Below are positions 61,166 through 64,000 of a stretch of 64,000 nucleotides of DNA, piece by piece. Under the pieces are notes generated by a model. It made no database searches. It was not told the DNA's origin and was given only the letters and a program-made list of their open reading frames with translations. A program made the position numbers and the translations under genes. Each line of letters begins with the position of its first letter. The first letter of the stretch is position 1. Origin of the DNA: an uncultured Clostridia bacterium (GTDB lineage Bacteria > Bacillota > Clostridia > Oscillospirales > Acutalibacteraceae); NCBI GenBank assembly GCA_937898625.1, contig CALEJF010000042.1, positions 1-64,000 on the forward strand, in the 5' to 3' direction.

Positions 61166-61229
61166 ATACCATTTATTCATCAATTATTTGCGTTGCATCC
61201 ACAGTGAGCAACAGCAAGGAGGAATATAA

Positions 61230-61823
61230 ATGACAAACAAAAAATTTGACCGTAACAAAACGGTCAAACTTGCAACTACGGGTATTCTTACCGCTATTGT
61301 TGTAGTTTTTCAATTCATTGGTGCATCAATCAAATTTGGCACATTTTCAGTTTCACTTGTGCTTATCCCTATTGTCATTGGTGCAGCCCTTGGCGGAAAA
61401 CATGTCAGCACATGGCTGGGTTTCGTATTCGGCGTAGTTGTTCTTCTCTCGGGCGATGCTGCTGCTTTTCTCCCCATTAATCCTATAGGTACTGTTATAA
61501 CGGTAATTGCTAAGGGCACTATTGCAGGTTTTGTAGGTGGAATTGCTTTTGAAGTGCTAAAGAAAACTAACAACTATTTTGCAGTTATTATTTCAGCAAT
61601 TCTTGTTCCTGTTACCAACACAGCAATCTTTCTTATAGGCTGTAGGCTTTTTTTCTTTGACACAATTAAAGAATGGGCTATTGGCTTAGGTTTCGAAAAC
61701 GCCCTCACCTATATGCTTGTTGGTCTTGTGGGTATAAATTTCCTTTTTGAACTCGCAATAAATATTATACTTGCACCATCAGTTGTAGGAGCAGTAAAAG
61801 TACTCAGCAAACAGAAAAACTAA
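61230..61823 (+). CDS. panT: ECF transporter S component, probably for pantothenate
   Basis: S components are membrane proteins that bind a vitamin and deliver it through the shared EcfAA'T module. The 197 residues have about six spans (TTGILTAIVVVFQFIGASI, SLVLIPIVIGAALGG and others) with no ATPase. It lies directly after coaX in the same direction, so pantothenate is the likely cargo; other vitamins cannot be excluded. AGGAGG precedes the ATG. Confidence 0.78.
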   Translation: MTNKKFDRNKTVKLATTGILTAIVVVFQFIGASIKFGTFSVSLVLIPIVIGAALGGKHVSTWLGFVFGVVVLLSGDAAAFLPINPIGTVITVIAKGTIAGFVGGIAFEVLKKTNNYFAVIISAILVPVTNTAIFLIGCRLFFFDTIKEWAIGLGFENALTYMLVGLVGINFLFELAINIILAPSVVGAVKVLSKQKN

Positions 61824-61828
61824 ATAAC

Positions 61829-61866
61829 AGACCACTTGATTAAACATTGAAATTATCAAGTGGTCT
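61829..61866. terminator. bidirectional terminator
   Basis: AGACCACTTGAT pairs with ATCAAGTGGTCT between convergent panT-like and esterase genes. Confidence 0.8.
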
Positions 61867-61870
61867 TATT

Positions 61871-62884
61871 TTATATAACATTATTCTTTTTAAGAAACTC
61901 TATCGACTGATTTACCCACTGTCCGGCTTCAAGTCCATCTGCAAGGGCAAACCCGTGGATATTGCCACGGTAAATATGCACCTCGTTTGGCACTTCTTTT
62001 TCATTCATCACCTTTTCAGCAACAAGGCAATTCATTTCAGGTGGCACTATTGGGTCATTCTTCATTGAAAACAGAAACATTGGTGGATAATCTTCATCAA
62101 TAAGATTCTGTACGCTTAATTTGTGGGACAACTCTTCACTATAATCCTTACCAAGGAAAATCTTGTCGCAAGTAATACCGAAATCCTTGCATTTAAGGTC
62201 TATCATAGGGTATCCGCCTATTACAGCATCAGGTCTTCCGTTTATATGGGACAAGTCCCCCGTCATTTCTCTCAACTCGTTATAAACACCGCTGATACTT
62301 GTAACAAGATGTCCACCAGCAGAAAAACCCATAGCGACAACTTGATTTTCGATTACTCCCCATTTTTCTGCATTGTTTCTTACAGTTTGAATTGCTCGTA
62401 TAAAGTCGAGTTGTGGGCAAGGATAACGACAAGGCGACACACGGTAGCACACAACAAATGCGTGAAATCCAAGCTGATTAAACCTTTCTGCAATTTCAAC
62501 GCCCTCATGTTTCATACAGACATTAAGATATGCTCCGCCGGGTGCAATTACTACGGCTGGGGCTTTTTTGTTTTTAAGTAAAAATGGCACAATATACGGT
62601 TTTCTTTTTCCGTCATAAAGTGGAATATCTTTTTCGTCCCACAACAAAACACTTCGAGGGTCATCAACTTTTACAGCATTATCTTTACCATTGAAAAAGT
62701 TTACCAAATCTTCTGTAAAGCCTTTTAATCCTTTAGGAGCAAGTTTTTCAAGGGTACTGAATTTAAAAGGCTCCAAGAGGCGAAGGAGTCTGTTGATTTC
62801 GGGTACGGATGAATAACTTTCAAGTCGCAAACTCGCCTCGCTGTCAGCACGGACATCACGAAGTTTTTGGTCCATTGTAATCAT
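61871..62884 (-). CDS. alpha/beta hydrolase (acetyl-esterase-like)
   Basis: The 337 residues have GGAYLNV near the oxyanion hole, nucleophile GFSAGGHL, the acid in SMKNDPIVPPE and His in HGFALADG, as in acetyl-xylan-esterase-like hydrolases. The ATG at 62884 follows GGAGG; an ATG three codons later is possible. It starts 1 bp from the end of the YlmH-like gene. Cytoplasmic. Confidence 0.85.
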   Translation of the reverse strand: MITMDQKLRDVRADSEASLRLESYSSVPEINRLLRLLEPFKFSTLEKLAPKGLKGFTEDLVNFFNGKDNAVKVDDPRSVLLWDEKDIPLYDGKRKPYIVPFLLKNKKAPAVVIAPGGAYLNVCMKHEGVEIAERFNQLGFHAFVVCYRVSPCRYPCPQLDFIRAIQTVRNNAEKWGVIENQVVAMGFSAGGHLVTSISGVYNELREMTGDLSHINGRPDAVIGGYPMIDLKCKDFGITCDKIFLGKDYSEELSHKLSVQNLIDEDYPPMFLFSMKNDPIVPPEMNCLVAEKVMNEKEVPNEVHIYRGNIHGFALADGLEAGQWVNQSIEFLKKNNVI

Positions 62885-62885
62885 C

Positions 62886-63620
62886 TTAAAACACCTCCAC
62901 ACTTATTACAAATCTATCTTTTTTCGTATGACGAAGCACACCCTTATAAACAAATCTGCCAAAACCACGGACAGAGATTTTGTCCCCATTTTTCACCGCA
63001 ACTGACGGACTTGTTTTGACTGCACCATTCACAAATACCTTTTCCGTGTGAAAGAGTGGCAAAACCTGACTGCGTGACATTTTGTAAATTGCAGAAACAA
63101 TAACATCAAGTCTTTCAGACGATACTATTATTTCATAGTTTTTAGGTTGTGGCAGGGCATTTTCGGGGATTTTCTCCGTAATGCTACATTCCACCGTTGT
63201 ATGCTTTACCTGAGTCAGATTCTGAACAATATACTCGGTTATTGTATCAACACAGAAAAGATACCCACAATTTTCGCTGATAATTATATCTCCAAGCATT
63301 TCACGACGAATTCCAAGCCCCATAAGTGAACCCAAAAAATCACGATGCGTAAGGTTATCGGCAAATTTTTGATTAACCGGTTTTATGAGTATGCATTTGA
63401 TAGGATAATCAGCGTTATCAGTAAAATATTCTCTGTCACCAAAACAAGCAACGCATCTTTCAGAATTTTCATAGCCACCCCAAAGCTTTGTCGACACAGA
63501 AAATCGCATAGAAGAAAGTTCCGATATTTCGGATAACCCGAGAAAATCGGAATAAACTGCATATCCCTTTTCATTTGAACGAGAGGCTAATTCTTCAAAT
63601 CGCTTTTGTTTTTCTGTCAT
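62886..63620 (-). CDS. ylmH: YlmH-like S4-domain RNA-binding protein
   Basis: YlmH-family proteins act in ribosome-associated quality control and cell-division operons. The 244 residues have the N-terminal domain FLGLSEISEL...VACFGDRE and the C-terminal S4 RNA-binding domain (ERLDVIVSAIYKMSRSQVLPLF...GDKISVRGFGRF). The ATG at 63620 has GGTGA upstream. Usual division neighbours are not seen here. Confidence 0.85.
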   Translation of the reverse strand: MTEKQKRFEELASRSNEKGYAVYSDFLGLSEISELSSMRFSVSTKLWGGYENSERCVACFGDREYFTDNADYPIKCILIKPVNQKFADNLTHRDFLGSLMGLGIRREMLGDIIISENCGYLFCVDTITEYIVQNLTQVKHTTVECSITEKIPENALPQPKNYEIIVSSERLDVIVSAIYKMSRSQVLPLFHTEKVFVNGAVKTSPSVAVKNGDKISVRGFGRFVYKGVLRHTKKDRFVISVEVF

Positions 63621-63655
63621 TTTATTCACCAATGTAATTATATTATAATGACAAC

Positions 63656-63675
63656 GGCGGGGTCAAGACCCCGCC
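63656..63675. terminator. GC-rich hairpin after the polyamine-binding protein gene
   Basis: GGCGGGGTC-AA-GACCCCGCC, 8 bp beyond the minus-strand stop at 63683; T-runs are short, so termination is likely but not certain. Confidence 0.6.
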
Positions 63676-63682
63676 AAACCTT

Positions 63683-64000
63683 TTATACATTATAGTATTT
63701 TGCCATTTTCTTTTTCTTTAAAATATGTGCAATTATAATTACCACAACAACTGCTATCACAGAGAAGAAGCCAATATACAATCCACCTGCATCATTTTCA
63801 CCTTTAACTTTCATCCAAAGGTTATTCATATACTGTAAGGTGTCAATTGGAAGATTATGGAACGCCTGTGTATTCTGTAAATTTTCAGGATAAACCGCTT
63901 CACTATCTGCAAGGGAATATTCCTCATTTTCGAGAACTGCTTTGTTAGGTGTTGCATAATAAATATACTCTGCATTGGCAAGGGCTATTTCAGGCTCCAT
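63683..64000 (-). CDS. potD: spermidine/putrescine-binding protein, C-terminal part (cut by the window edge)
   Basis: The last 105 residues show EPEIALANAEYIYYATPN, the end of the PotD solute-binding domain. This is followed by LPIDTLQYMNNLWMKVKG and a C-terminal membrane span (LYIGFFSVIAVVVVIIIAHI) with a Lys-rich tail. The tail suggests the binding protein is anchored at its C-terminus, unlike classic lipoprotein PotD, or is part of a fusion. The gene continues beyond position 64000. Confidence 0.8.
   Translation of the reverse strand: MEPEIALANAEYIYYATPNKAVLENEEYSLADSEAVYPENLQNTQAFHNLPIDTLQYMNNLWMKVKGENDAGGLYIGFFSVIAVVVVIIIAHILKKKKMAKYYNV

Overview
The window looks like chromosome from a low-GC, spore-forming member of the Clostridia, probably a gut or rumen Oscillospirales/Ruminococcus-like bacterium. 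The signs are the sporulation gene spoVAD, many BspA-type leucine-rich-repeat surface proteins, an anaerobic ribonucleotide reductase system, CoaX, YlmH, strong AGGAGG-type ribosome binding sites and AT-rich intergenic DNA. No rRNA, tRNA or CRISPR array was recognised.

The central structure is a 21.4-kb integrative element (1217-22633) inserted inside spoVAD. The 5' part of the gene is at 593 and the 3' part resumes at 22634. Both junctions carry the same 8-bp core, GCCCCGGC. Joining the halves through this core restores an uninterrupted frame of about 340 codons, the normal SpoVAD length. The reconstructed circle junction (attP) has a perfect 10-bp inverted repeat placed exactly 14 bp on each side of the core. 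A large serine recombinase lies just inside the left end. The rest of the element holds a MobC-like protein; two inverted copies of a roughly 107-bp oriT-like sequence; a type I restriction-modification locus (hsdM-hsdS-accessory nuclease-hsdR) with a divergent Fic gene under paired operators; a VWA/Nudix/macrodomain/YgjP-protease/SGNH-hydrolase gene run; and an ECF sigma - membrane anti-sigma candidate - giant LRR protein operon framed by 30-bp direct repeats. It is organised like the skin-type elements of sporulation genes, but it sits in a gene that is normally expressed in the forespore.

The first 590 bp hold a broken IS200-type transposase gene fused to a fragment of a surface-protein repeat. 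From 23.0 to 31.5 kb comes a run of minus-strand envelope genes (anchored exported proteins, a second BspA-like LRR protein, DUF975 and other membrane proteins, a DUF6273-like protein). An AraC regulator, an esterase and a signalling/transport region follow (ABC-2 exporter, two LytTR regulators, DUF3021, MacB-like membrane protein, TipA-type MerR regulator). From 40.2 to 45.6 kb lie genes for a YdjC deacetylase, an esterase, a small-molecule kinase, a sialidase-like lipoprotein, a flavin reductase and a rhodanese lipoprotein.

From 45.8 kb to the end is mostly core metabolism: nrdG, nrdD with a fused glutaredoxin-like domain, and trxB, with an NrdR box upstream of nrdD; an oxidoreductase with a YolD/Y-family polymerase pair and a GH35 beta-galactosidase; an amino-acid permease; cysK; a small 41-residue peptide gene; a MIF-like tautomerase; proC; mscL with a zinc ribbon; a radical SAM activase; coaX with a pantothenate-type ECF S component; an esterase; ylmH; and the 3' end of a polyamine-binding-protein gene running off the window.
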